From NCBI RefSeq assembly GCF_000767465.1, contig NZ_CP009291.1, positions 1,815,501 to 1,879,500 of the forward strand: a DNA stretch of 64,000 nucleotides, read 5' to 3'. Every line of letters begins with the position of its first letter. Position 1 is the stretch's first letter. This DNA comes from Novosphingobium pentaromativorans US6-1. Its GTDB lineage: Bacteria; Pseudomonadota; Alphaproteobacteria; Sphingomonadales; Sphingomonadaceae. Under the pieces are notes generated by a model. The model made no database searches. It worked only from the letters and a program-made list of their open reading frames with translations, and was not told the DNA's origin. Below, one piece after another: positions 27,215-35,765 of the stretch. The position numbers and the translations under genes were made by a program.

Positions 27215-27256
27215 TGCTGCGACCGGACCTGGCTTTGAACAAGTCCGGTCGCAGCA
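27215..27256. terminator. Bidirectional hairpin between monooxygenase and MFS genes
   Basis: TGCTGCGACCGGAC pairs with GTCCGGTCGCAGCA over 14 perfect base pairs with a 14-base loop. It sits between the convergent stops at 27188 and 27287, and probably ends both transcripts. Confidence 0.7.
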
Positions 27257-27286
27257 CCGCCAAAGCACGTCGTAGCCGGCTGTGGC

Positions 27287-28552
27287 TCAGGCAACGCTTC
27301 GCCCGACCCTGCGCGCGCACAGGAGATAATGGACGACGGACCACAGCAGAAGGCCGCAGGTTACGAGCAGAGCATAGCGCAGGCTGTCTTCGCCATATGC
27401 CGGAGCCAGCAGGTCGCTCAGCGCCCCCACGATATACGGTCCGAAGCCCGAGCCCAGAAGCGAAGAGGCGAAGAGCACCATCGATACGGCCGTGGCCCGC
27501 TGATGCGGCTGCGTGAACGACTGGATCGCGGCCAGCGCGACGCCGCCGCCGAAAGAGGAGAAATAGCCGGCGACAGTCTTGAGGATCAAGGCCACGAAAG
27601 CGCTCGAGGTGGTCAACATGATCGCGTAGAGCGGCACCGATGTGAAATACGTCAGGGCCGGCAGCCAGATCTCCCAACGCGCATCGCGCCGCAACAATGC
27701 TGCGGTGACCATCCCGCCAGTGAGTAGGCCCAGCACACCGCTCACCCCGCTTGCCGTGCCGATCCACACACCGACCTCGGCCAGGCTCATCCCGAAACTT
27801 CGCAGAAAGTAGGTTGGAAACCAGAGGCTGACACCGGTCATGCACCCGGCGCTGAGTGAATAGGCGAGCATGATGTGGACGAAGGCCGGACGGCGCAGCA
27901 AGGTCTCGAAACCGCGCCAGTAGGATTCGTGGCTCGTGGCCGTGCCGAACTCGCGCTGCGGTTCGCGCACGGTCAGCTTGATCAGCAGGGCCAGCGGCAG
28001 ACCGGCGCAACCGATGACAAGGAGGCAGGTGCGCCAGCCGAGATATTCCGCCATCAGCCCTACTGCGGCCACGCCGACACTCAAACCCAGGACTGCGCCG
28101 CATTGAAAGACGCTGATCGCCAATGCCCGGCGCTCGCGGGAAAAATAATCACCGATGAGTGCGTGCGCCGGCGGCACACAACCGGCCTCCCCGACCCCGA
28201 CGCCGGAACGGGCCAGAAACAGTGTTATGAAGTTCCTTGCGTGGCCGGACACGATCGTCATGACGCTCCAGAGCGCCAAGCATATCGAAAGTACCCGCAC
28301 CCGCGAACCCCGGTCTGCGATGCGCGCCAGGGGCAAGCCCAGCGTTGCGTAGAAAAGAACGAAGGCGAAGCCAGTAAGCAGGCCGAGCTGCGTGTCGCTG
28401 AGATTGAGGTCCTGCTTGATCGGCTCAGCCAGGATCGCCAGCGCCATCCTGTCCATATAAGCGAAAAAGCTGAGCGCCGTCAGGCAGGTCAGCACGTAGG
28501 CCTTGCGTGCCGTCGAAATCACTTCGGCCGGCGATTCCCGCATTACATCCAA
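27287..28552 (-). CDS. MFS transporter (spinster-like/organic-acid type)
   Basis: A 421-residue, 12-helix inner-membrane transporter. YMDRMALAILAEPIKQDLNL and GLPLARIADRGSRVRV (loop 2-3 motif) are standard for this family of sphingomonad MFS proteins, as is ARSGVGVGEAGCVPPAHALI. The start appears to be TTG at 28552, six bases from GGGGGAG; the ATG at 28543 is the alternative. It is paralogous to the transporter at 37699. Placed at the end of the oxygenase cluster, it may import the substrate or export a product. Confidence 0.88.
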   Translation of the reverse strand: MDVMRESPAEVISTARKAYVLTCLTALSFFAYMDRMALAILAEPIKQDLNLSDTQLGLLTGFAFVLFYATLGLPLARIADRGSRVRVLSICLALWSVMTIVSGHARNFITLFLARSGVGVGEAGCVPPAHALIGDYFSRERRALAISVFQCGAVLGLSVGVAAVGLMAEYLGWRTCLLVIGCAGLPLALLIKLTVREPQREFGTATSHESYWRGFETLLRRPAFVHIMLAYSLSAGCMTGVSLWFPTYFLRSFGMSLAEVGVWIGTASGVSGVLGLLTGGMVTAALLRRDARWEIWLPALTYFTSVPLYAIMLTTSSAFVALILKTVAGYFSSFGGGVALAAIQSFTQPHQRATAVSMVLFASSLLGSGFGPYIVGALSDLLAPAYGEDSLRYALLVTCGLLLWSVVHYLLCARRVGRSVA

Positions 28553-28870
28553 TGCAAACTCCCCCAGAATGTCATAGATCCAGTGCTGTCCGCCTCTTGC
28601 GATTACGGACTGCCCGCTCCGGCGAAAAGGCCCGCCAGGTTTGTATTAGGGCGGCATTGCATGAAATCGCTCCGACGCAAAGCGGTGCTTCACCCGGCGC
28701 TGGCGCAACAAGCGCCGGAATGACGCATAACTGCAGTTTTTTATACGCCTGGGCAGAATGAAAACGGTTCGTCGTATTCGTGCACTTGTAATCGGGAGCA
28801 CCGCAAACCTCTGCCTCGAGCATTTACTTCGAGAGATTCGAAAGATAGGCTTTTCGCAACGGGCGCCGGC
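28553..28870. other. Divergent promoter region, no gene seen
   Basis: About 318 bases lie between the MFS gene (leftward) and the amidohydrolase gene (rightward). An 8-bp hairpin, CCGGCGCT with AGCGCCGG, lies at 28694-28718. No gene is supported. Confidence 0.5.
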
Positions 28871-30619
28871 ATGACCGAGACGCAGGCCGAAGGAGAGAAT
28901 GCCATCCCGGAATATGACCTCGTCATCCGCAGTGGAACCGTCGCGGACGGAACCGGCGCACCTTTGCGCGAAACCGACGTCGCCGTGTCCGATGGCAGGA
29001 TCGTGGCAGTCGGCGAAGTGGCCGGGTCCGGCCGCGACGAAATGGATGCCAGGGGGCTGCTGATCACGCCCGGCTTCATCGACCTGCATACGCATTACGA
29101 TGCCCAGCTGTGCTGGAGCGAAGTCATGGACCCGTCATCCGGTCACGGAGTGACGACCGTCGTCACGGGCAACTGCGGCGTCGGTTTCGCCCCCTGCAGC
29201 GCCGAAAATCGGGATTACCTGATCCGTCTCATGGAAGGCGTCGAGGATATTCCCGAAGCCGTCATGGCGGAAGGATTGCCGTGGAACTGGGAAAGTTTTG
29301 GCGACTACCTCGATTCGATAGAGCGCCGACCGCACGATATCGACTTTGCCGTGCTTTTGCCGCATGCGCCCTTGCGGGTTGCGGCCATGGGCCGGCGTGC
29401 GGTCGACCTGGAACCTGCTACCGCGCAGGATCGGGCGAAGATGCGCTCCCTCGCACGCGAGGCGATGCTTGCGGGCGGAGCAGGCTTCAGTTCTTCGCGC
29501 AGCATGTATCACCAATCCAGCAGGGGCGAGTCCATCGCATCGCTGAAGGCTGGGGACGACGAATTGCGTGAAATCGCGATGGGGCTCGCCGACGCGGGCC
29601 GCGGCGTGCTTCAGGCGATCACCATCGACGGTCGCTATCACGTGGAGGAGTACGAGGCCCTTCACCGCATATCGGACCAGACAAAGCGACCGGTATCGTA
29701 CACGCTACTGGAATTGCCTTCGAACCAGGGGCTGTGGCGCGAAGTCCTCGCTGCAGTGGACCGTGACGTCGCCAAGGGCATCGACATAAGATTGCAGGTG
29801 TTCAACCGACCGGTCGGTGTCGTGCTGGGCCTCGAGGCCAGCTTCAACCCCTTCATCGCAAACCCCTTCTATGTCGCAGAACTGGCTCCGCTGCCCCTGT
29901 CGAAGCGGGTGAAGGCGATGCGTGAGCCGGAAGTGCGCGCGCGCCTGATCGCGGATGCCGGCAACCTGCAGCATCCCATGTCCAAGTCCGTGACAAACTA
30001 TGAAAACATGTACGCCCTGGGCGAATATGCCGAATACGAGCCATCGCCTGAAACGAGCGTCGCGGCTCTCGCCCGCGCACGGGGCGTTCCACCGCTGGCG
30101 GTCGCACTCGACATTCTGCTCGAGAACGAAGGCCGCGGCAAACTGCTCGTCACGGCAAGCAATTTCGTCCACGGCAATCTGGATACGACGCTGGAGATGA
30201 TGCAGCATGATCGTTCGGTCGTGGCACTCGGCGATGGCGGAGCCCACTATGGGCTGGTCTGCGATGCGAGCTATCCCACCTATATGCTAACCCATTGGGC
30301 CCGCGATCGCTGGCGGGGTGAGCGACTGGACCTTGCGACGGCCGTCCGCATGCTGACCAAGGATCCGGCGCAACTCCAGCGGCTTCACGATCGCGGCCGG
30401 CTGGCACCAGGCATGAAAGCGGACATCAACGTCATCGACTTCGACCGGCTGAAGCTGCGCTCGCCGGATATCGTCCACGATCTCCCGAACGGCGGCAAGC
30501 GGCTAGCGCAGCAGGCGGAAGGCTACGTCGCTACATTCGTGTCTGGACAAGCAATCCGCCGAAATGGCGAGAGCACGGCCGCGCGTCCGGGCCAACTTGT
30601 CAGAAATGCCGGAATCTAG
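28871..30619 (+). CDS. N-acyl-D-amino-acid deacylase/dihydroorotase-like amidohydrolase
   Basis: A 582-residue metal-dependent amidohydrolase of the D-aminoacylase branch. LVIRSGTVADGTGAP is the typical beta-sandwich opening, FIDLHTHYDAQLCW gives the HxH metal site, TVVTGNCGVGFAP is the family's Cys-containing loop, and GDGGAHYG holds the late catalytic Asp. The start at 28871 has no obvious ribosome-binding site. It hydrolyses a cyclic amide or N-acyl bond in known relatives. In this cluster it may open a lactam or act on an amide-bearing pathway product, but nothing in the neighbourhood proves nitrogen chemistry. Confidence 0.85.
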   Translation: MTETQAEGENAIPEYDLVIRSGTVADGTGAPLRETDVAVSDGRIVAVGEVAGSGRDEMDARGLLITPGFIDLHTHYDAQLCWSEVMDPSSGHGVTTVVTGNCGVGFAPCSAENRDYLIRLMEGVEDIPEAVMAEGLPWNWESFGDYLDSIERRPHDIDFAVLLPHAPLRVAAMGRRAVDLEPATAQDRAKMRSLAREAMLAGGAGFSSSRSMYHQSSRGESIASLKAGDDELREIAMGLADAGRGVLQAITIDGRYHVEEYEALHRISDQTKRPVSYTLLELPSNQGLWREVLAAVDRDVAKGIDIRLQVFNRPVGVVLGLEASFNPFIANPFYVAELAPLPLSKRVKAMREPEVRARLIADAGNLQHPMSKSVTNYENMYALGEYAEYEPSPETSVAALARARGVPPLAVALDILLENEGRGKLLVTASNFVHGNLDTTLEMMQHDRSVVALGDGGAHYGLVCDASYPTYMLTHWARDRWRGERLDLATAVRMLTKDPAQLQRLHDRGRLAPGMKADINVIDFDRLKLRSPDIVHDLPNGGKRLAQQAEGYVATFVSGQAIRRNGESTAARPGQLVRNAGI

Positions 30620-30722
30620 AGCGGTTCCCGATCTGATTGCATCAGATCGGCCGCTCCAGGCTCTTGTTTTTCGCCGTTTTCTGAATCGTCAGGTGAGCCC
30701 ACCTGACTGGAAACCGCTCTAG
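30616..30722. repeat. Palindromic intergenic repeat (REP/MITE-like)
   Basis: The element is bounded by TCTAGAGCGGTTCC at the left and GGAAACCGCTCTAG at the right, near-perfect inverted copies. Two internal hairpins follow each other: GATCTGAT..ATCAGATC near 30630-30648 and CAGGTG..CACCTG near 30690-30705. The GAGCGGTT/AACCGCTC ends are of a kind widespread between genes in alphaproteobacteria. It starts at the amidohydrolase stop codon and could also end transcription. Confidence 0.75.
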
Positions 30723-30836
30723 CACCACGCCAAGCGGCATTGACCAGGCTTCCCGGCTTTCCCGGATCATCGTACCTCGCGCAAGCCTCCACGAGCGATG
30801 TCGGCGCAACGTGGAGGCGTCACCCTGTTGGAAGAC

Positions 30837-31508
30837 TCATTCAACGACCTCGGGCGACGGTTCGGCCGGCAGGAGATTGGACCAGTAACGGATGCGGTCT
30901 TCGATGAAAGGGCGCCATTTGGGAAAGGCTTCCCATTCCAGCAGCTTGAGAAACGGAACGTTCAATTCAGCGAGCATCTCGGTCGTATCGATAGACTCGT
31001 TGATCCAGCGCGACACCGATCCGGCAAACAGGTAAACGAGTGACTGGGTGACGCTTTCGGTTTTCATCGAAGCCTTGAAGATGCCTTCTTCGCGGCACCT
31101 GAGAAGCACTTCATTCCAGAAATCGAGCCTCGGCCTCTGAACCGTTTCCAGCAGGGCGAAGTCGCGCCCTCCATAAGCCTCGCGATAGAGCGCGCGATAG
31201 AACGAAGGGTCATCGGTCAGAGTAGACGACGTCCGATCGAGCGCGGCGAAGAGATACTCCAGACCGTTCCGATAGGTATGGAGTTCCAGCTTGTCCCGGG
31301 ACTCCGCGATCAGACTCCGGGAAATCTCGGCCAGTAATTCCCGCTTCGATCCGAACACGTTATAAGGAGTGACATGCGCGACCTCCGCCCGCTCTGCCAG
31401 ATCACGCATTTTGAGCGTTCCGGTTTCGCTCAAAAGCTCAAATGCGGCTTCAAGAACCCGCGTTCTCACATCTTGCCCCACAGCTTGCCCGACGTCGTTT
31501 CTGTTCAT
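30837..31508 (-). CDS. TetR-family transcriptional regulator
   Basis: The 223-residue protein has an N-terminal TetR helix-turn-helix (about residues 15-60: VLEAAFELLSETG, then MRDLAERAEVAHVTPYNVFG and SKRELLAEI), followed by an all-helical ligand-binding domain. MNRNDVGQ at 31508 is the likely start; an extension to 31592 is unlike the family, and the ribosome-binding site is weak. It is divergent from the TonB receptor gene and probably represses it. A perfect palindrome at 31566-31577 is a candidate operator. Confidence 0.88.
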   Translation of the reverse strand: MNRNDVGQAVGQDVRTRVLEAAFELLSETGTLKMRDLAERAEVAHVTPYNVFGSKRELLAEISRSLIAESRDKLELHTYRNGLEYLFAALDRTSSTLTDDPSFYRALYREAYGGRDFALLETVQRPRLDFWNEVLLRCREEGIFKASMKTESVTQSLVYLFAGSVSRWINESIDTTEMLAELNVPFLKLLEWEAFPKWRPFIEDRIRYWSNLLPAEPSPEVVE

Positions 31509-31855
31509 GTCACGTGATATACCACGCATGCTCAGGATCATCCAGAGCCTACATATCCACCCCTGCAACATATGTTGTCTTGACTTTATCATATCGCGTT
31601 ATAGGTCTTGTCGATACACACAGGTGAGGAACAGGGAAGCATTCGGCCATAGAAGGTGCGATTGTTGCGTTGCATCCTGAAGCGGTCCGACATTCGAGAA
31701 AGCAGCGAGGACAAACGGCGCGCCGCGTGGCGGACGCCGGAACATCGCCTTGGCCGAATTGAACCAGCACACCCCGTCCAGACCCAGTGGCCAAGTCGCT
31801 CAACTCGCAAAGAGTGAGCATGAGGCTGAACAATAATTTTCAATGGGAGAGAGTA
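31509..31855. other. Divergent TetR/TonB-receptor control region
   Basis: The 347 bases between the two divergent genes hold no supported gene. On the minus strand TCGACA and TGATAA, 17 bases apart, make a possible TetR-gene promoter near 31580-31615. GGGAGAGAG is the ribosome-binding site of the receptor gene. Confidence 0.5.
31566..31577. promoter_or_regulatory. Candidate TetR operator palindrome
   Basis: CAACATATGTTG is a perfect 12-bp palindrome 58 bases upstream of the TetR start. Position and symmetry suggest an operator; there is no second copy in this region to support it. Confidence 0.35.
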
Positions 31856-34198
31856 ATGAGGAAATATCAATGTGGACGCGTCGCGGCCCTGACACTGGCA
31901 TTGAGCATCGGCGTGAGCATTTCCACCATGGCGCATGCGAGCGAGGCGGCCGACAGGAGCGAAGCGAGCGATGCACAGCCAGAAGCGCCGCAGCGCCCTG
32001 AAACCACCGCCAACGACGATGGTGCGATCGTGGTCACCGCCAGGCGTCGCGAGGAGCGCCTGGTCGACACCCCGGTCTCGGTCAGCGTCACGAGCGGCGA
32101 AACGCTGCAGGCCCGCGGCCTGGACACGGTAGCCAGCCTCGGCAAGGCTGCGGCTGGCGTACACATCGTCAATTCACCGCGCGGCTCCAGTACGCCTTTC
32201 GTGGTCATCCGCGGACAGCGCATGATCGACACCACGATGGTCTACGACCCACCGGTGATCTTCTACGTAAACGAAGTGCCGTGGATGCGCGTCAACGGGC
32301 TGAACCAGGGTCTCTACGACATTTCCAACGTCCAGGTCCTTCGCGGGCCGCAGGGGACGCTCTTCGGCAAGAGCACGACCGGCGGCGCGGTTCTCGTCAC
32401 GACCGCTCCGGCCGATACCTACGAAACCGGGGGCCATGTCCGGGCATCGCTTGGCAATTACGATCTTCGCCGTCTGGAAGCCGCGGCGAACTTCGTCTTG
32501 AACCAGAACCTAGCGGTCCGCTTCGCCGGGGTAGTAGCCAAGCGCGATGGCTATATTCACGCCCGCAACATCGACTACGACCTGAACAACGAGAACTACA
32601 ACGGCCAGCGGATCAGCGTTCGCTACGAGAATGGCGGCCTCAAGAACGACCTCATCGCCAGCCGCTTCTGGTCGAAGACCCACGGAACGGGTGCACCGCT
32701 GGTTGCCTTCGACACCGGCGGCGCATACGTCAGCCCATCGTTCGTACCGATTGCCCAAGCGGAGGTCGCCGCAAACAAGGCCGACTTCTACGGGATCACG
32801 GTGGATCCGGATTTCCTCCCGTTCGAAAGCACCAAGTCGTTCGACGTCACCAACATCACGACATACGAGATCAGCGATTCCATCACTGTGAAGAACGTCT
32901 TCGCCTATCGTAAGATCAAGACCGATCCGGTCCGCTACGACCTGGAAGGCACTCTTTATCTCGCCCCGTACTCGGCCGCCTACAACGTGACGGCCTATAC
33001 CGACGCACATCAGATCAGCGATGAATTTCAGGTACAGGGCACGAGCGACAACTTCGACTGGATGGCCGGTCTGTTCATCCTTTCGGAAAAGGGCAGCGAC
33101 GGCGCCTTTCTCGTCAACGGCGCCTCGGCCAACATCTCGAGCCAGTCGGGCATCGAAACGCACAACCTGAGCTATTCGGCCTTGCTCAGCGGCACGTACC
33201 GCTTTGGAATTGAAGGCCTGTCCATCAGCGCCGGAGTCCGTTTGACCCGCGACCGGCGAACCGGCGACGCCGTTCAGATCAAGTACGACTCCGCGACCGA
33301 CACGAGCACCTGCGGCATCAGTACGCCTTCCGGACCTGCCTGCACCTATCCGGAGAGGAGCGTCAACACCGAACCGAGCTGGTCGGTCAGCCTCAACTAC
33401 AAGCCTGTTGAGGACATGCTGCTCTATGTGGCGCATCGCCACGGCTACCGCTCCGGCGGCATTCAGAACCGCATCACGAGCAGCGTGGCAGCCATTCCGT
33501 TCCAGCCGGAAACGCTGAACGATGTGGAGGTCGGCGCCAAGGTTTCAACATCGCTTGGCGAGACTGCGCTCGGCACGACCCGGCTGACCCTCAACATCGA
33601 TGCCTATCGCGGCGTCTACAAGGATCTGCAGCGTTCGGTCTCATATATCGCAGGCACGCCGCCCATCATCCTTACCGGGATCGCCAATGCCGCAGGCGCA
33701 GTCATCCAGGGCATCGAAGCCGAAGGTTCGCTGCGTGTCGGGAACCTCACCATCGGCGGCAACTTCGCCTACACCGATGCGCACTACAAGACTTACGTCC
33801 AGAGCATCACGCCGACGCAAACTGCCGACCTTTCCGATCTTCCCTTCGGTTATGTGCCTGAGTGGACGGCGCAGGCGAGCCTGGATTACAGCCTGCCGCT
33901 GTCGCACCCCGGTGAGACCCTGGATGCCGGGATATCGTACCAGTACGTTTCCAAGACATTCACCAGCGAGGCCCGGGTCCGTTCTTCCGCGTTCCTGCCC
34001 GGCTACAACACCGTCGACGCGCGGCTGGCTTGGAACAAGGTTGCAGGAACGGGCATAGACCTGTCCTTCGTCGTGTCGAACCTGACGAAGGAGAAGTACT
34101 ATCTCTACTCCAACAACAACTCCGGAACGCTAGGAATCGTAAACGATTTCCCCGCCGCTCCGCGACGGTTCCAGTTCACGTTGGGCTATAACTTCTGA
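31856..34198 (+). CDS. TonB-dependent outer-membrane receptor
   Basis: A 780-residue outer-membrane beta-barrel receptor. It has a signal peptide (MRKYQCGRVAALTLALSIGV, cleaved near AHAS), then IVVTARRREERLVDTPVSVS, the TonB-box/plug start typical of sphingomonad receptors, a plug with VLRGPQGTLFGKSTTGGAV, and a barrel ending in ..RFQFTLGYNF with a terminal Phe. The ATG at 31856 has GGGAGAG upstream; the reading extends to 31787. It imports a bulky or scarce substrate using proton-motive force through TonB. It lies next to the catabolic genes and probably brings in their substrate, under control of the divergent TetR. Confidence 0.93.
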   Translation: MRKYQCGRVAALTLALSIGVSISTMAHASEAADRSEASDAQPEAPQRPETTANDDGAIVVTARRREERLVDTPVSVSVTSGETLQARGLDTVASLGKAAAGVHIVNSPRGSSTPFVVIRGQRMIDTTMVYDPPVIFYVNEVPWMRVNGLNQGLYDISNVQVLRGPQGTLFGKSTTGGAVLVTTAPADTYETGGHVRASLGNYDLRRLEAAANFVLNQNLAVRFAGVVAKRDGYIHARNIDYDLNNENYNGQRISVRYENGGLKNDLIASRFWSKTHGTGAPLVAFDTGGAYVSPSFVPIAQAEVAANKADFYGITVDPDFLPFESTKSFDVTNITTYEISDSITVKNVFAYRKIKTDPVRYDLEGTLYLAPYSAAYNVTAYTDAHQISDEFQVQGTSDNFDWMAGLFILSEKGSDGAFLVNGASANISSQSGIETHNLSYSALLSGTYRFGIEGLSISAGVRLTRDRRTGDAVQIKYDSATDTSTCGISTPSGPACTYPERSVNTEPSWSVSLNYKPVEDMLLYVAHRHGYRSGGIQNRITSSVAAIPFQPETLNDVEVGAKVSTSLGETALGTTRLTLNIDAYRGVYKDLQRSVSYIAGTPPIILTGIANAAGAVIQGIEAEGSLRVGNLTIGGNFAYTDAHYKTYVQSITPTQTADLSDLPFGYVPEWTAQASLDYSLPLSHPGETLDAGISYQYVSKTFTSEARVRSSAFLPGYNTVDARLAWNKVAGTGIDLSFVVSNLTKEKYYLYSNNNSGTLGIVNDFPAAPRRFQFTLGYNF

Positions 34199-34207
34199 CT
34201 CGGTTCT

Positions 34208-34233
34208 CCGCGCCGTCGGTTACGACGGCGCGG
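34208..34233. terminator. Hairpin between receptor and LuxR genes
   Basis: CCGCGCCGTCG pairs with CGACGGCGCGG around GTTA, ten bases after the receptor stop and before the convergent LuxR stop. There is no T-run. Confidence 0.6.
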
Positions 34234-34266
34234 GCCTGTCATGGCGCCGCCCCGACGGAGGCGCAA

Positions 34267-34962
34267 TCAGATGATGCGCGCTTCGATCAGCAGGCGGATC
34301 GCCGCGTTGATGCCGACGTCACCGAGCTTCGTAAGAAGGTTCGCGCGGTGGATTTCGACCGTGCGGTGACTGATTTCGAGCTGTTCGGCAACGGCGCGGT
34401 TGGTCAACCCCTGGGCAAGACCTTCGAGGACCTCCATCTCGCGACGGGTCAGGCTTTCGATCGATTTCTTGGCCTTGATCGCACGCGAGCGGATGTGCCC
34501 GATCCGGTCTATGGCGACCCGCGCTTCCTCAACCGTCCTGCAGAATTCATCCACGTCGGTCGGGGTATCGCTATAGCCCACGGCGCCCTCGTTAACGGCC
34601 CGCACGATCTGCGACGTCGTCGGATTTTCGGCAAAGGCGACGAAGGGAAGCCACTTCTCCATCTGCAGCATCAGCTCGGTGAGCATGGCGATGTTGTTGT
34701 TGTCGTCCGCGATGAGAATCATGCCAGCATCGGGCCAGCGCGATGCCAGTTCCTCAACCGCTTCGAAAGGAACGATATAGATGCCACGCTTCGACATTTC
34801 GTAGCTCACCGTCGCGCGGCGCTTTTGATTCTGATCCACCAGAAAGAGGTGGAAATTCCCTTGGTACATTGGCTTGCGACCCCATTTTTTTGCCCAATCC
34901 GCTGGACGAACAGGGGCCTCGCCCGCACCCTTCGGTGCGATCCCCACGTTCATCCACCCCAT
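34267..34962 (-). CDS. LuxR/NarL-type regulator with degenerate receiver domain
   Basis: The C-terminal LuxR helix-turn-helix is clear: SLTRREMEVLEGLAQGLTNR, then AEQLEISHRTVEIHRANLLT and KLGD. The N-terminal part has the strand pattern of a response-regulator receiver (HLFLVDQNQKRR; GMILIADDNN; WLPFVAFAENPT; GAVGYSDTP), but the late conserved Lys is missing (GYSDTP replaces the usual xxKP), so phospho-switching is doubtful. The start is uncertain: ATG codons at 34962, 34953 and 34869 are all possible. No sensor kinase gene adjoins it. Targets unknown; the PycTM-like and glutamate dehydrogenase genes lie upstream on the same strand. Confidence 0.85.
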   Translation of the reverse strand: MGWMNVGIAPKGAGEAPVRPADWAKKWGRKPMYQGNFHLFLVDQNQKRRATVSYEMSKRGIYIVPFEAVEELASRWPDAGMILIADDNNNIAMLTELMLQMEKWLPFVAFAENPTTSQIVRAVNEGAVGYSDTPTDVDEFCRTVEEARVAIDRIGHIRSRAIKAKKSIESLTRREMEVLEGLAQGLTNRAVAEQLEISHRTVEIHRANLLTKLGDVGINAAIRLLIEARII

Positions 34963-35083
34963 TTTGGCTATATCTCGAGTTATCTCGATGAGGTGAGATT
35001 GGGCAACTACGTAATTGCACGTAGCCAAGGCTCGCAGCGAATTAAATTCCTGAAAGAATCACCCAAGCAATTGCAATGAAATG

Positions 35084-35126
35084 ATTTTCGTCAAGGTAAT
35101 TTTCTGTCGCAGGACGAAAATTTTTT
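35084..35126 (+). terminator. Hairpin with T-run, no plus-strand gene before it
   Basis: ATTTTCGTC pairs with GACGAAAAT over nine base pairs with a 20-base loop, and six T follow. On the plus strand it has the form of an intrinsic terminator, but both flanking genes are on the minus strand, so it would end an antisense or small RNA, or be part of the LuxR control region. Confidence 0.35.
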
Positions 35127-35148
35127 CACTCCAGCACCTCGACGCGAA

Positions 35149-35748
35149 TCAAAAGATAGGGACCGCGGCTTCCAGCACGAAGGCGGCGAACGCCAGAACC
35201 AGTCCGATCCGGAAGGTTCGGAAGGCATAGGAAAGATAGCGATACTTCTTGCGCTGGAGCACCACGCCGTTCTGGTAGATGTCCCGCAACATCGTGCTCA
35301 GCACCCGGCCGTCGGTTTCCGCACGCTGCATGGCGCGGTCGATGAATTCCTCCTGCGGCAGGCCGGTAAAGACCCCGAAGAAGAGAAGATTGTCCAGCTC
35401 GTCGTCCGACAGCTTGGGCGGAGTCACCTTTGGCGTCACCGCCGCCATCGCGAACAGCGCAGAGAGGAAAGCGGAGAGGACGAGGATGAGCAGCGAGGCG
35501 CGGTAGTTGCCGCCGCCGAACGCGCTCACCGACAAGGTGAACACGAGGAATGTCACGCCCATCAGGATATTCGCCTTGTGATCGGCCATCTGGCTGAGCA
35601 CGGCGTGATTGGTCATGGCAGTGCGCACCATGTGGATGGCGTGCACCGAATAGGTCCTGTCGTCGTAGAGCCCGGCCTGCCTGCGGTCCGGCTCATGGCG
35701 GGCGGGCACGTCCGAAGCGGTTTCCTCTGGCTTCACCGTTTCGGACAT
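35149..35748 (-). CDS. PycTM-like (DUF5706, Pycsar-effector-type) membrane protein
   Basis: A 199-residue protein with three hydrophobic segments: about residues 61-77 (ILMGVTFLVFTLSVSAF), about 83-105, and the C-terminal stretch at about 181-198. MADHKANILMGVTFLVFTLS is the signature of the PycTM domain, found in effectors of Pycsar antiphage systems; relatives are also common on sphingomonad chromosomes without a cyclase. GGAGGGG lies just before ATG 35748. It starts 17 bases after the glutamate dehydrogenase stop on the same strand, so it is probably cotranscribed with it. No nucleotide cyclase is encoded in the window. A defence role is inferred from the domain only. Confidence 0.8.
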   Translation of the reverse strand: MSETVKPEETASDVPARHEPDRRQAGLYDDRTYSVHAIHMVRTAMTNHAVLSQMADHKANILMGVTFLVFTLSVSAFGGGNYRASLLILVLSAFLSALFAMAAVTPKVTPPKLSDDELDNLLFFGVFTGLPQEEFIDRAMQRAETDGRVLSTMLRDIYQNGVVLQRKKYRYLSYAFRTFRIGLVLAFAAFVLEAAVPIF

Positions 35749-35765
35749 GCGCCCCTCCAGCCCTT

